From Marthasterias glacialis (lineage: Eukaryota > Echinodermata > Asteroidea > Forcipulatida > Asteriidae), in NCBI GenBank assembly GCA_911728455.2, contig OU452222.1, positions 7,896,108 to 7,960,107 on the forward strand: DNA of 64,000 nt, in the 5' to 3' direction. A program made the translations under genes and the position numbers. The notes below the pieces were generated by a model. It was not told where the DNA came from. It saw nothing but the letters and a program-made list of their open reading frames with translations, and ran no database searches. Shown here piece by piece: positions 30,801 to 39,874 of the stretch. Positions within the stretch are counted from its first letter, which is position 1. Each line of letters opens with the position of its first letter.

Positions 30801-33800
30801 CATTGAATACATTACTCATAATGTTTACATTAAAAACGTACACACTGTATTTCCATTGACTGCTCCAGGTTTGAATTTCCCTTAAACATTGAATCCAGTA
30901 TGTTTAGCAAAATGCTGCATATGTGCCATAAGTACAGTTCATAGGGAATGAATTTGTGAAGTTCCTTTAAATCTTTTTGTGGGTTTGTCCCACAAGGACT
31001 CCTTAAAAATAGAGTACATGTACAGATATTTTTGCAAGAACTTTCACAAACTACGGAAAATCCAGGGTCTCTACTTCTCTTAAAAAGTACATGTATATGA
31101 CACTTTGATAAAATCAAAATGCATCCACATGTAGTTTAATTTACATACCAAATATCATAGTGGCATATGTTTGTACTACTAATATTTAGATGTTTGTGTT
31201 GTGAAGGTCATAGTGCATACTTAACATGCGTACGTGTACATGTGTATGTACATGTGCACTTAGTATCACTAAGAAAATAACTTGAAACTGTTTTGATACT
31301 GAAAACAGGAATGATGTTAACAGTATTATAACTTTAATTCATGTGGACAGTCTAATTGTATTTGGTCCTTACCATTGAGTAAATGGTAAAATGTAAGTTA
31401 CACGTTAGCAATAAGGTTGGATAAGTGAATTATTAACACTACCTACATTCCATTTTTGATAAAGATGATGCATAATACAAGAGCCAATGTTTTTGATGTG
31501 CTAGGACATTATGCATGCCTGAGGCAGTCAAAGTGCATGTAGTAATTAATTTAATGCACAAAATCAGTTAAGTTAATGCTTTCAAGTAGAGCTATTCTAA
31601 TACAACCAGCTTGGTGTACACCATTGAATGTCATGACATTTCAATATTTATCAAGTTATGTATACATGTAACATGGTCAGCGAACAACCTTGAGTGGACA
31701 TCAGCTGGTGTACAATAAATTGAAATATTATTGTTATTTCTAATAATACACAAATGCAGTCACTGTTTACTTTAGTGGCAGGAAATATCTGATGCATGCA
31801 CATTGACTGTACAGTACATGTTCAATTCAATTAAGTGTGTGGAATGCCTCTACTGATCTTTGAAAAAGTCAAAAGAATTAAAAAAATTGCATCATAAAAT
31901 ATTTTATGAGTATGATTTATGGTATGCAAATTTGAGAGCATGTCATAGCGTTTTTCAGAAACAGTTTGAAATTTAACAGTGTACATGGTTTGATTTCCTA
32001 TTTGTTGCTTGTACATTCATTATGTCAACATGGTCCTATACATTTATTACCTGACAACGTGTTTTATTCGAAATAATACTTCATTGGGCCTTCTCAAAAT
32101 GTTAAGCACTTCAAACAATTATAAACACATTTTGGTACTGACACAGAAGTGCATTTCTGCCTACTTCATGTACATACATGTAAATGCACCTAAATTTTGT
32201 TGCAATTTAGTGTTATCAACACTGTACCAAATTAGCATACTCAATTTAGTTTCTTCAGTACTTTCCAGTCCAAAAGCAATTGATTTGAGATGTAACTGTT
32301 TGTTTTGTGTTTTTTTCTGTTCTCAACTGATTCAGGAGAAGGTACATACATACTTTATCACTTATCGAGCTGTTTAAATGTTTAATGGTGAAGAGGGTAC
32401 AACGTTTTGTTTACTGTATTATTTCTTTGTCGGTCTGTTCTATAAAATCAAACGACATGTATGTGCTTGCATGATTGTGGTTGTACTATTTTTTATTTAA
32501 GTTGATTTCCAATTTTCATGCATGATCTGTGTGCTATGTGGAATCACTTCAGTGAAGTCGATAATATTTCTTTTGTTAAACATTTCCCGTATGACATGTC
32601 CCCCGAATTTTCACAATTCATCTAATCTACTGGTTAGTTTGATTTGAATTGATAAGTTATACTAAGCCTAAACACCCTGACTTACCAAAGTACATTGTTT
32701 CTATATTTAAATAGTGAAATGTACATCACAGTTCCTTTACAATCTTTGGGTATTTCTACTGGTGTTTTTATCTCAAACATGATTTTCCATCCATAACATT
32801 GTCATAAGGTGACTGTTTCTTTCTAAGACTTGGAATGAAGTCTCTTGATCTCTATTTTGTATTCTATTTGGATTAAGTTTTGTCTGTTTTAGCTTTGTGG
32901 CTGTTTTATGCTGTGGCAAGTCTTGCATGTACTTTCTATTAATTTGTTCATCTGATCATTACATGTACGTGTATTTTGTTTCAAGACCATCTCTGGAATT
33001 GGCTATTCGTTGTTGGTGTGGCATTTTGCTTCTCCATTAAATGGAGTTGGAAGTTGGGTTTTGTATTTTGTATGTTTTTAAAGTAATACTAGAATTGACC
33101 TGGAAGTATTTTCATGTATGTTTTGCAATCAAACCATTCCCAAACAAACTCCAGACTGTGAAGTTGACAGTTTGAAGAAACACTCCATGTTATCTGTCAT
33201 GTTGTTGGAGAATACACAGATGTACACAATGTAATCATTTGAATTGGTGTTATAATGGTGTTGCATGCATTTCTGTATCACATTCCACAGATGTTTTGAT
33301 AAAAACTCCAAGTTTGTATAAACCAAAACTACACCAAATTCTAGCAAATCTCCATCATGGGCTATGGTGTCACAAATTGGTTCTGGAAATGTTGAAATCT
33401 ATACATTGACTGAAATGAATGATTTTATACTCATACTATGTGCCAAGCAAGATTTTACAAGGTTCTCATGAAATGACTGCCTTAAGTTAAAGATCATAGT
33501 TTTGAGCTGGCCCAAATAACTGTCTGTAAATGGAGTTGTTTATTTGACATCTTCACATTCATAGGAGCATGCAGGTATGCTCAGTATGAACAAGCCTGTA
33601 GGCTGTACATGTGTATCAATCAATCGTTCATTTGGATTCTCGAACATCAGAAATCTTGCACCCTCAAACTGGGTTTCAAAGAGTGGTGGGAGAAGTTTCC
33701 CTCACAATTGGTAATCAATGAAACTATGCTTCGACCATAGGTAGAAATTTAAAGTTTGCATGGATGGAATACAAGCAATCAGTAGAGAGTTTGTGGTAGC

Positions 33801-36800
33801 ACCACAATGAGCAAGTTCGATCAAGGACCACTGGTTAACTAGTGGTTGGTTTGTGACGTACGTAGTGCATGCGCACTGAAGTTGAATTGCGAACGACTCT
33901 AGTCATGTCACGTCAATGCGACCATGAGAAAGCGGTGAAATCAGCATTATCACTTTCCTGATAACTGGTCCCCTCTGCATTGTGCTTATGAAACGGCTAT
34001 TGGTAACCAGCGATGCGACCAACCTCGATAGAATGGTCGCGAATAGTCGACTAGACTAGTCCAACCATCGTCAACTAGCGTGGGTTCGATCAGAGTTAGT
34101 CGAACTATGGTTAGCTATGGTCCTTGATCGAACTTGCTCAATGCTACCACAAATCTGTCTTGCTTAAAACAAGCTTCAAAGTTCTAACTATACGGGGTAA
34201 TTTCAACCCTTCATAATTCACTTTTACTCAGGTAGTCAAAAAACAGTGCCTGTGTGGATTTCTCATGAAGGTTGATTATGTATGATTATAGCATGTCGTG
34301 GCCGAGTGGTCTAGAGAACCAGACTCAAGTTCTGGTGGTTAAGCCATCAGGGTGTGGGTTCGAATCCCGGTCATGACACTTGTGTTGTTGAGCAAGATGC
34401 TTTACTAGAATTGCTTCTCTTCACCCAGGGGTATAAATGAGTACCTACGAGGGTAGAAGTTGATATCGTTTGAAAAAGTCTTTGGAGTGCCGCTGCAGCC
34501 CAGGGCTGTATACTCCTAAGGGAGCTGAGAAAGATTACATGAATGTTATTTGCCCAGTGACCTGGGCATTAATGTAAAGCACATTCATACATTATTGTAA
34601 AATGAGCTATATAAGAACTAAATATTTGTTATTATGTTGGTAGTAGTGTGAATACTGTGTGAAATTGAAACAGAATGACAGCAGTTAAAGGTGACCTGAA
34701 AGTGGTTTTGAACAGGTGCCCAAAAAGCTTCAATTGCGTTTGTCCATTTGTTTTTGTACCTTGTGCATTTACCGTGAGAACATACTTCATGATACCATTA
34801 GGGTGAGCCAGTATGTAGAAATATTTAGTGTTACAAGTTACTGTGCATATCTATCGGTAAAGTCAAATTTGATTAAATTATTTGCATTGATTTGAATAAG
34901 AGGGCACTTTGACTAACACTTGTTTGCTTTGTATCCTTGACAGAATGTTCGCCCCTAAGTGTGCAGCCTGCCTAGATGCCATTACTCCGGTAGAGGTATT
35001 TCTTGTATTTGCTGCTCCACTCTGCATCATGTCATGACATCATTCTGCAGAGTGGAACCACCCTAGCCTTCATTCGCACCCTTTGTTTCTTCTACTGATC
35101 CTTCTCTGAAAGCCGTCACTTCACCACCAACCCCCCCCCCCCCCCCCCAATTCCCCCATTACCAAGTCCTCATTCATTTACATGTAGACGAAGATCCAAC
35201 ATGGTTTGTTTAGCTATGGCAATAGACACCCTTACATCATAAGCCATGCAGCTATCCTGTCTACTATGGGGTGGGGTGGGGGAGGGGATGCAAACAATGC
35301 TGAAGATAGTGGTGCACGTAGGGACTAGGGGTTCCAAATAGTTATGGTTGTATTGCATAAAACTGTACATGCCACAGCAAATTTGCCCCAAATGTGGCAC
35401 AGTAATACAAACAGACACAAAGCTAAGTGATGTCATCACAAATAACATCATCAGCTCAGTACTGCTGTGCTACTTTGAGGACAAAAGCATCATCTTAAGC
35501 ATATCAATTAGCATATGTGGATAAAGTTGATGCCTTATGCAATGGGGTTTAGAAGTCTTGTATTGCATGTGTGACTATTAAACTGACAATGTGACCAACT
35601 CTTATTTCACCATTTACATTGGCCGTGTGGAAGGCACTAACATTGTGCTAGAAGAAGTTGTCTACACTCTGTCCCCCACCCTCTCCTTTGAAAGTTTCAA
35701 CTTTTGAGTTTGAAAAAGGATGAAAACTCTCACATTTTTAATGTTACATGCACAATCGTCATGATATGATGACAACCGAAAAACCCACCCCTAAAATCAA
35801 GAATAAGTCTGAAACATCAACTTTTTCTAGCTTTTGAACTTTTGAATCTTGGCATTTCTGGGTAGAAGCTTTGTATATACCGCTATCTTGTAATCCTGTG
35901 TTTTTATTGGTAGACAAGATTCCAGTCAAACTGCGCATGGGTTTCAGCCTTCCTTTAATGCTTGAACATGTACTAACCTAATCACTTCAATCAGATCTTT
36001 GCTAAATTATCAACATGGTTCACAACTGGGGGTTGGATGGATGGCCTACTTTGCCGTTTCTCATCTGTTTATCAGAGGACAAATCTTCCCTGATTAAGCT
36101 AAAAACTGACTGATAATTTTCTTGACCTTTTGTAATTGATACCAGGAATATGATGAATTAAATACATGTAATAGTTGTGAGCGCTTGACTAAGTTTACAT
36201 GAGTGTGCTGGGATTAGATGGAAATCAACCATCCATGTTTAATCTGGCTAATTTCTCAGATCTTCTATTCAAACAAAGATACCAAGCATGCAAAAGATTA
36301 ATAGAGCAAAATCGAATGACATGTAGGCCTATATTATCCGTACCTGGCCAAGTTCTGTGTTTTAATTGGCAAGTTTTGGGGTGTTGTTTTTTTGTGTGAG
36401 TGAACTTACATGTATGTGTTCTTGATGTTGGGCCCATGATGAAGGGAAAGTTGCGCTTAACTTGTACAATAACAAACTCTGATAATCCTAGCGAAGTAAT
36501 TGTACAAACATTTAAAGAGGGGCTCCACAGTCAAATTCAGTTTTATGATGCACTCATTTTTCAATTGATAGAGTCCTCTAACCTCACGTTAAATTGGTGT
36601 AAAACATTTAATTTTTGATGTCATTGGATATCAACAAGAAGTGAGTCTTTACATTCCAAAGTGGAATTTTTGCATTGGTCAAAAGGTCAAATTCAATGAC
36701 ATTTTGACTGAATATCATCAAAAGTCAGGAATGAGCTAAAACAAGTTCTGTACAAAAATGTACCGACCCATATACTTGAAATGTGACATCATTGGACATT

Positions 36801-39029
36801 TTTGGGATTTTTACAAAATTCGCACTGGAAGAGAATCAAACACAATGTCATTTTACGCTGTTTTAAAGTGAGGTTAAAGACTTGTAATTTTTTTCCACTT
36901 TCATAAGAATTCTATCTTTTGGAAAATGAGTGCGTCACAAAACTGAATTTGACCTTGAAGCCCATCTTTAACACATTTGTAAAGGTACATATATACTGCA
37001 TCTTAAATGAAGTTGTGTTTCTCAAAATTCAAAGTGTATCACTAATGAGCAAATTGTTGATTAATTCCTCTCTTGATACGATTCCTGTTCTGTTACTTTT
37101 TCATGTTCATCTCTAACAAACACACGGATCATTTGCATGGGTCATTTGCTTCAAACATTTTTCCTCATTACTGTAAAGGTAATACTAACCCAAATAATAA
37201 AGAAGTTGTTTTGTGGCTATTTTTACAGGGTACCATGGAAACAGTGCGAGTCGTCTCAATGAATAAAGACTTCCATGTTGAATGCTATCGTTGCTTGGTA
37301 AGATTCAAACTAATCAGTCAAACCATGAAGACATATATCCGTTGGGTTTGAATGTTGTTGATCTGGCAGAAAATTTGGAATGTTCTAGGAGTTTTTGGTG
37401 GTTTTCTTGTGTCTTTACTTTCACTAAAAACTTGTGCACAACATTGGTAAGATTGAATATCAATGTTCTCAGATTTGCGCATAACTTACCTGGTATTACT
37501 AAAGATGGTCATGGTGGAAAACTTCCCTTGAAATATTGTTGCTTTAAGTAAAAGGACTAAAACAGTTTGTTTTGATCTCGCAAGTCCAAAACTCGATGTT
37601 AGAAAACATTGAAACATATAAGGTTGTTTCACTTTTTTCCTGTGACTCCGATGACCGATTGAGCTCACATTTTTCCAGGTTTGTTATTTCATGTTTGTGT
37701 TGGGTCACATAAAGTGTGGATATTGGTCTTTGACAACTACCAATGTTGTCCACATACTTTAATGGAATATCTTAAGGTATGATTGACAAAGTTAAGCACT
37801 GTTGACTTAGATGGAACCCCAAGGGTCTTTACTAATCATCTTGGTTTGTCCTTCTTTTGATAAAACAGAAAGTTGCTGCTCCTTGTGTTTTACACATTAA
37901 AGAATGCACAGGGTAGAGAAATGGCTTGCCCTTGCTTATTGTGCACAGTGTTTTGTTGTTGTTTGTTTTGTTTTTGTTTTTTGGGGGGGTTGTTAGGTTT
38001 GTTTGTTGATTTGAACTTGTATCAAGATAAAATACCAAGAGTGGTATAATCATGTTGGTGACAGGTTTGGCTTTACAATAACATTGACTATGTTGTGCCT
38101 GTTCTTTATATAGAGGAAGCTGTACTTGATGTCGAATTTCAATTCAAGTTCTCTCCAGTAATAGTTAGAATACTTCCCTGGTGTTCCAGCATACTTGCAG
38201 CCCTTCAACTGCAGTGTATATGCAAAGCCTCAATCTTTCAAACATAATATTAGTTTTGTTTCATTCAGAAAGCAACTTTAAGGTTGAAGCTCCATAATTC
38301 ATAAGAACCTGAACAAATTACTAAGACAAAGACTACAGAGAAGAAAAAAAAATTTTATGGAATACTTCGGCAAGAATTGAGCTTTTACAAATCCAGATTT
38401 GCCGCTATAATTTTATGAAAATTAGTGCCTTGATTTTTTGACTGCAAGTTGAATTCCAACTGTTTTGAAATCCTTAGCTGGTTAATTTTATTTTACAGGA
38501 CTGTGGGCTTCAGTTGTCAGATGAAGATGGGCGGAGATGCTACCCCTTACATGATGATCTTCTTTGTTATACCTGTCACATCCAGCGACTATCACCTGGT
38601 GCTTTCCCTTACTCTCCTAAAACCTCAAGTCCCTCCGAGCAGTTCTCTCCAGTCTTATCACCAAGCACCACAGTTCCCACATCAGCTACTCCACCAGACA
38701 CCCCCACAGAGCCTACCCCAGGAGGTACCCACTACCCAAAGAGGACATCATCAGCAAATGGAAGAATGATCCCACCAAACTATACCCCCTTTGGGGGAGC
38801 GAGATATCCCTCACCTGGAACTCCCCCACCTGATCCCCCACCATACTCCCCACACGACCCTCTGAAGGATATGTACCCCTCCACACAGAGGGTTGGTCCA
38901 AGAGAGTACCAGTACAGAGGTGCTAAACCTGAGCAGGGTAAACATTCCTATCCCTCCAGAAACCCATCTGCCTTGGGTAATGGTGAGGATGGGGGGCAAC
39001 CGTCTGGGTACGTTGTGACCGATTTATGA
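14009..39029 (+). CDS. AJUBA: Ajuba/LIMD1/WTIP-family LIM protein (jub orthologue), 8 coding exons, 949 aa
   Basis: Ajuba-family proteins are scaffolds at cell junctions and in the nucleus. They inhibit LATS/Warts in Hippo signalling and join P-bodies and SNAIL repressor complexes. The start ATG has A at -3 and G at +4 and an in-frame TAA two codons upstream. Exons 14009-15842, 16851-16952, 21934-22001, 22546-22608, 27926-28056, 34944-34995, 37229-37297 and 38499-39029 total 2850 nt and join in frame. Residues 1-590 are Ser/Asn/His-rich and probably disordered. A leucine-rich helix ([13 protein letters not shown], about 591-603) precedes the LIM domains, as in relatives. LIM1 (about 614-666) starts CVKC and contains QACQAMG.LYH; LIM2 (679-730) starts CAVCGHLIM and contains [14 protein letters not shown]3 (739-799) starts CAAC and contains FHVECYRC. 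The tail (801-949) is proline-rich with PPNY and PPPY motifs and ends VTDL, a class I PDZ ligand. Vertebrate members are 430-680 residues with short tails, so both ends are long here. Which vertebrate paralogue it resembles most cannot be decided; it is probably pro-orthologous. Confidence 0.94.
15990..16140. repeat. foldback repeat in Ajuba intron 1
   Basis: AGTCCTTTTTCACTGTTCT near 16000 is matched in inverted orientation by AGAACTGTCAAAAAGGACC near 16081-16100. GTACGCACGCTCAGAAC is likewise echoed by GTGCGTGCATGCTCAG. Arms are imperfect. It looks like an old MITE-type insertion. Confidence 0.45.
16851..16952 (+). CDS. AJUBA: Ajuba-family exon 2 (LIM1, first zinc finger)
   Basis: Encodes [20 protein letters not shown] then [12 protein letters not shown]. 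The zinc ligands C-x2-C...H-x2-C are complete. The acceptor is TTTGTTTCAG and the donor GTAAGG. Confidence 0.95.
16953..19204 (+). other. AJUBA: intron 2 of the Ajuba gene, first part
   Basis: No exon or RNA gene recognised. It contains a perfect 10-bp-arm hairpin, GGTTTTAAAC-GGCT-GTTTAAAACC, near 18988-19011, and several TACATGTA-type palindromes. Confidence 0.4.
19205..19708. mobile_element. possible 504-bp inverted-repeat element, CpG-richer than surroundings
   Basis: GTTTAACCAGTT at 19205-19216 is matched by AACTGGTTAAAC at 19697-19708. The sequence between is noticeably richer in CG dinucleotides than the flanking intron. Short ORFs inside have no domain. It could alternatively be an internal promoter-like CpG patch with a chance 12-bp inverted repeat. 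Confidence 0.4.
19709..21933 (+). other. AJUBA: intron 2 of the Ajuba gene, second part
   Basis: AT-rich intron with no recognised exon, RNA gene or intact repeat. It ends in the acceptor of exon 3. Confidence 0.4.
21934..22001 (+). CDS. AJUBA: Ajuba-family exon 3 (LIM1, second zinc finger)
   Basis: Encodes [20 protein letters not shown] then YL. The RGKAFYNV...YC.ED block is typical of Ajuba-family LIM1. The acceptor is TTTTTCTTCAG; the donor after TTG is GTATGC. Confidence 0.95.
22546..22608 (+). CDS. AJUBA: Ajuba-family exon 4 (LIM1-LIM2 linker, start of LIM2)
   Basis: Encodes [20 protein letters not shown] then T, in phase 0 at both ends. [17 protein letters not shown] is nearly identical to vertebrate Ajuba and LIMD1. 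The donor is GTAAGT. Confidence 0.95.
22840..22895. repeat. short tandem repeat of GTCGTTTYGTACCCA
   Basis: Two good copies of GTCGTTTCGTACCC(A)A and one degenerate copy (GTCATTTTTA) lie next to each other in Ajuba intron 4. Confidence 0.55.
23299..24226. repeat. 24-bp minisatellite with a 96-bp higher-order unit
   Basis: The basic unit GGGCACACCAGACCCGAAAC+AAGT is 24 bases. Four variants (ending AAGT, AAAAAGC, AATT and AAAAGC) alternate to form a 96-base higher-order unit; CCTAAAAAAAG recurs every 96 bases (for example 23401 to 23497 for the preceding GTGGG). About eight higher-order copies are present. Because 24 is a multiple of 3 and the unit lacks stops in several frames, there are four long ORFs (up to 369 codons, both strands), reading for example as [16 protein letters not shown] octapeptides. 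It lies wholly inside Ajuba intron 4 and is best seen as non-coding. Confidence 0.95.
24230..25195 (+). other. AJUBA: Ajuba intron 4, after the minisatellite
   Basis: No exon recognised. It contains a hairpin CCTTTTATCC/GGATAAAAGG near 24896-24920 and CpG-bearing sequence near 24710-24820. Confidence 0.4.
25196..25252 (+). repeat. interspersed repeat fragment, copy 2 (possible Penelope/hammerhead relic)
   Basis: Better-preserved copy of the 3796-3847 repeat. GACTC and GGGTC can form a stem with loop TGCTA and are followed by GAAACG, the conserved strand of hammerhead cores. The other core strand (CTGATGA in active ribozymes) is TTTGAGAAA here, so activity is not expected. Confidence 0.5.
25280..25411. 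mobile_element. about 130-bp MITE-like foldback with GGGCCCAATTTCAT end
   Basis: GGGCCCAATTTCATAGCGCT at the left is matched in inverted orientation by AGCAGAACCATGAAATTGGG at the right. I associate such ends with common echinoderm and hemichordate short repeats. A related but very decayed copy may lie near 53080-53240. Confidence 0.6.
25680..26030. repeat. interspersed repeat with GCATTTATA...CAAAG..TTACA 5' part
   Basis: The start (AATAATTATAAGGCATTTATA, then CAAAGTGTATTACA) resembles the repeat starting near 40150, and the two stay loosely alike downstream (a TTAA(A)G(A/T)(A/T).T segment and a GTTCCAG/GGAATG segment). No ORF. Family unknown. Confidence 0.45.
26836..27132. mobile_element. 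about 297-bp MITE-like element with AATAGGCCGATCCAT ends
   Basis: AATAGGCCGATCCATTAAGC at the left pairs with GGGCTTCATGGATCGGTCTATT at the right (two or three mismatches). The interior has four ACCCCACAAG-type repeats. It sits in Ajuba intron 4. The 81-codon ORF across its right end is not supported. Confidence 0.7.
27133..27925 (+). other. AJUBA: Ajuba intron 4, last part
   Basis: Contains a 20-bp tandem duplication (TTATTTTATAATGTTAAAC twice near 27668-27706). No exon seen before the acceptor of exon 5. Confidence 0.4.
27926..28056 (+). CDS. AJUBA: Ajuba-family exon 5 (LIM2)
   Basis: Starts [20 protein letters not shown] and continues [20 protein letters not shown] then DYH. The exon ends in phase 2 (CAT AA|GTAAGT). 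The following intron is the longest of the gene (6.9 kb) and holds the microexon candidates. Confidence 0.95.
28057..29920 (+). other. AJUBA: Ajuba intron 5, first part
   Basis: T-rich. A direct repeat of GTCAGTCCTGAAGAGGACT lies at about 28708-28745, and each copy can form an AGTCCT/AGGACT hairpin; this may be another relic of a ribozyme-bearing retroelement. No exon recognised. Confidence 0.4.
29921..29926 (+). other. AJUBA: candidate 6-nt microexon A (GAGAAG)
   Basis: GAGAAG is preceded by a long pyrimidine tract (from about 29865) and CAG, and followed by GTAACT. A branch-point-like CTAAC lies at about 29865-29870. Inclusion between exons 5 and 6 keeps the frame and changes YHK-MFAPKC to YHKRR-MFAPKC. 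It is an inference with no transcript evidence. Confidence 0.35.
30199..30350. repeat. three tandem copies of a 53-bp unit
   Basis: TGACATCATT recurs at 30201, 30254 and 30307, followed each time by CATGTATGCAAAATTAT and CTAAAGCCAGAACAGC with few changes. In Ajuba intron 5. Confidence 0.9.
30351..33789 (+). other. AJUBA: Ajuba intron 5, middle part
   Basis: AT-rich with many TACATGTA-type palindromes. Apart from the second microexon candidate at 32336 I see no exon, RNA gene or intact repeat. Confidence 0.4.
32336..32341 (+). other. AJUBA: candidate 6-nt microexon B (GAGAAG)
   Basis: Identical to candidate A, within a shared 13-base string TCAGGAGAAGGTA. It is preceded by a T-rich tract (GTTTTGTGTTTTTTTCTGTTC) and CAACTGATTCAG and followed by GTACAT. 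Inclusion of either or both copies keeps the frame and adds Arg residues to the LIM2-LIM3 linker. Confidence 0.33.
33790..34153. mobile_element. 364-bp MITE-like element with about 36-40 bp terminal inverted repeats
   Basis: The left end (TTTGTGGTAGCA, then TGAGCAAGTTCGATCAAGG and ACCA) and the reverse complement of the right end match over the full arm except for a 5-base insertion on the left. There is no ORF. Lies in Ajuba intron 5. Confidence 0.85.
34295..34640 (+). mobile_element. tRNA-Leu-derived SINE
   Basis: The head at 34295-34378 looks like tRNA-Leu(CAA). It has box A TGGCCGAGTGG, anticodon stem CCAGA/TCTGG around loop CTCAAGT with CAA at 34326-34328, a variable arm, box B GGTTCGAATCC and an end TCATGACA that pairs with GTCGTGG. 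The acceptor and D-arm spacing is irregular and the T stem is imperfect. A non-tRNA body follows, with GGTATAAATGAGTACC, a GCCCAGTGACCTGGGC hairpin and a TTGTTATTATG tail. It is therefore called a SINE, not a tRNA gene. Confidence 0.8.
34944..34995 (+). CDS. AJUBA: Ajuba-family exon 6 (start of LIM3)
   Basis: Completes a Lys codon and encodes [17 protein letters not shown]. The FAPKCAAC motif opens LIM3 in this family. A 41-bp foldback sits 21 bases after the donor. Confidence 0.95.
35016..35056. repeat. 41-bp foldback just downstream of exon 6
   Basis: TCCACTCTGCA and TGCAGAGTGGA form 11-bp perfect arms around a central palindrome ATGTCATGACAT. It begins 21 bases after the exon 6 donor. A pure C run follows at about 35131-35149. 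Confidence 0.75.
35150..36511 (+). other. AJUBA: Ajuba intron 6, middle part
   Basis: No exon or recognisable repeat family. Short ORFs (for example 36199-36399) lack domains. Confidence 0.4.
36512..36971. mobile_element. 460-bp MITE-like element with long inverted repeats
   Basis: Left end TTAAAGAGGGGCTCCACAG and reverse complement of the right end TTAAAGATGGGCTTCAAGG are followed on both sides by TCAAATTCAGTTTT and CGCACTCATTTT-type sequence (ATGCACTCATTTTT on the left). The similarity extends about 60-100 bases with mismatches. In Ajuba intron 6. Confidence 0.8.
37229..37297 (+). CDS. AJUBA: Ajuba-family exon 7 (LIM3 core)
   Basis: Encodes [20 protein letters not shown] then RCL, in phase 0 at both ends. 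It matches the RVVSM..D.HVECY.C block of Ajuba-family LIM3. The acceptor is TTTTTACAG; the donor is GTAAGA. Confidence 0.95.
37435..37762. mobile_element. about 328-bp diverged MITE of the TTAA-ended family
   Basis: TGTGCACAACATTGGTAA near the left and the reverse complement of the right end, TGTGGACAACATTGGTAG, pair well. The interior segment GACCGATTGAGCTCACATTTT followed by CAGGTTTGTTATTTCATG recalls a very common short repeat I associate with sea-star genomes. In Ajuba intron 7. Confidence 0.6.
37763..38498 (+). other. AJUBA: Ajuba intron 7, last part
   Basis: Low-complexity TTGTTTGTTTT(G)n near 37954-38000. Otherwise nothing recognised. Confidence 0.4.
38499..39029 (+). CDS. AJUBA: Ajuba-family exon 8 (end of LIM3, proline-rich tail, stop)
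   Basis: Begins [17 protein letters not shown] and completes LIM3 with LLCYTCH. About 149 tail residues follow with many SP/TP sites, PPNY (residues 865-868), PPPY (886-889) and the terminal VTDL. The TGA stop is at 39027-39029. Two other frames are open over part of the tail because of its proline codons. Confidence 0.93.
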   Translation, partial: DCGLQLSDEDGRRCYPLHDDLLCYTCHIQRLSPGAFPYSPKTSSPSEQFSPVLSPSTTVPTSATPPDTPTEPTPGGTHYPKRTSSANGRMIPPNYTPFGGARYPSPGTPPPDPPPYSPHDPLKDMYPSTQRVGPREYQYRGAKPEQGKHSYPSRNPSALGNGEDGGQPSGYVVTDL

Positions 39030-39874
39030 GGCTTGGGCCCAGCTGTGCATTGAACAGTGTCAAAATGTGTTCTTTGAGATATTCTTACTAAGCTGTTGAT
39101 ATTCTTGTAGTCAGAACTAGTCGGATGTTTTCAGTGTCTCTATATTTTTTTAGAATATCTGTAGGTAATATATTAAGTAAGTGACATTTATTTAGCGGGA
39201 CTTGTACAGAGTGCTGATTAAATCATGTGTGATGAGCAGTACTCTATTGATTTGTAATGGTATAGCCATCGTGACTGTCTCCCAGTCAAGTCAATGTCAC
39301 CTATCCAAGGATGGAAGGAAAAACAGTCTGTACCCTTCATTACATCAGGGTTACCAATATCTATGATTTCATACAGGGAACTAGACAACATTGGCTCGGC
39401 ATAACAAAGGTCTATTTCTCTACATTATGTGCTGTAGACATCAAGGGTGTCTGTAATGCATGTGATTTAAACATTGTTGGCATCAACATTCAAATACTCT
39501 TTAATGTTAGCCTGCAATTGTAATATGTTCAGCTCAACTTAATGCATAATACTAGAAGTTTGTTACATACATGTGGTGTGCCAGTCATGTTTCAATGTTG
39601 GCATGGCGAGGTACTCCAGAAAGCAGACTTTAACCTTGGTTGTTGTTGCACGCCTTGGAGTCTTGTCAACATGTTCTAACACAAACTCAAAACAATTTAC
39701 TTGCATTCAAATGCACAGCTCAAACTGGTTGGACACTATCTCCGCGATAATGAATGGAGATTAATGCAAACCTTCTGTATGTGAGATGACAGATTTAAGA
39801 ACTAAAAGTTACTGTTAAGATCCTTCAACCATGGTGTCCTAGAATACTTGTCATAATGGGATGAGTGCATACGC
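39030..39874 (+). other. AJUBA: Ajuba 3' UTR and downstream sequence
   Basis: Begins right after the TGA stop. ATTAAA at 39217-39222, followed by TGTGTGATG, is a plausible poly(A) signal; the AATAAA near 40160 lies in a repeat. No other gene seen. Confidence 0.4.
39217..39222 (+). terminator. AJUBA: candidate poly(A) signal ATTAAA of the Ajuba gene
   Basis: Located 188 bases after the stop codon with a GT-rich stretch just downstream. Longer 3' UTRs are usual in this family, so a later signal may also be used. Confidence 0.3.

Noticed and set aside
34295..34378. Functional tRNA-Leu(CAA) gene
   Set aside because: Acceptor/D-arm spacing is irregular, the T stem is imperfect, and a SINE body with a repeat tail follows.
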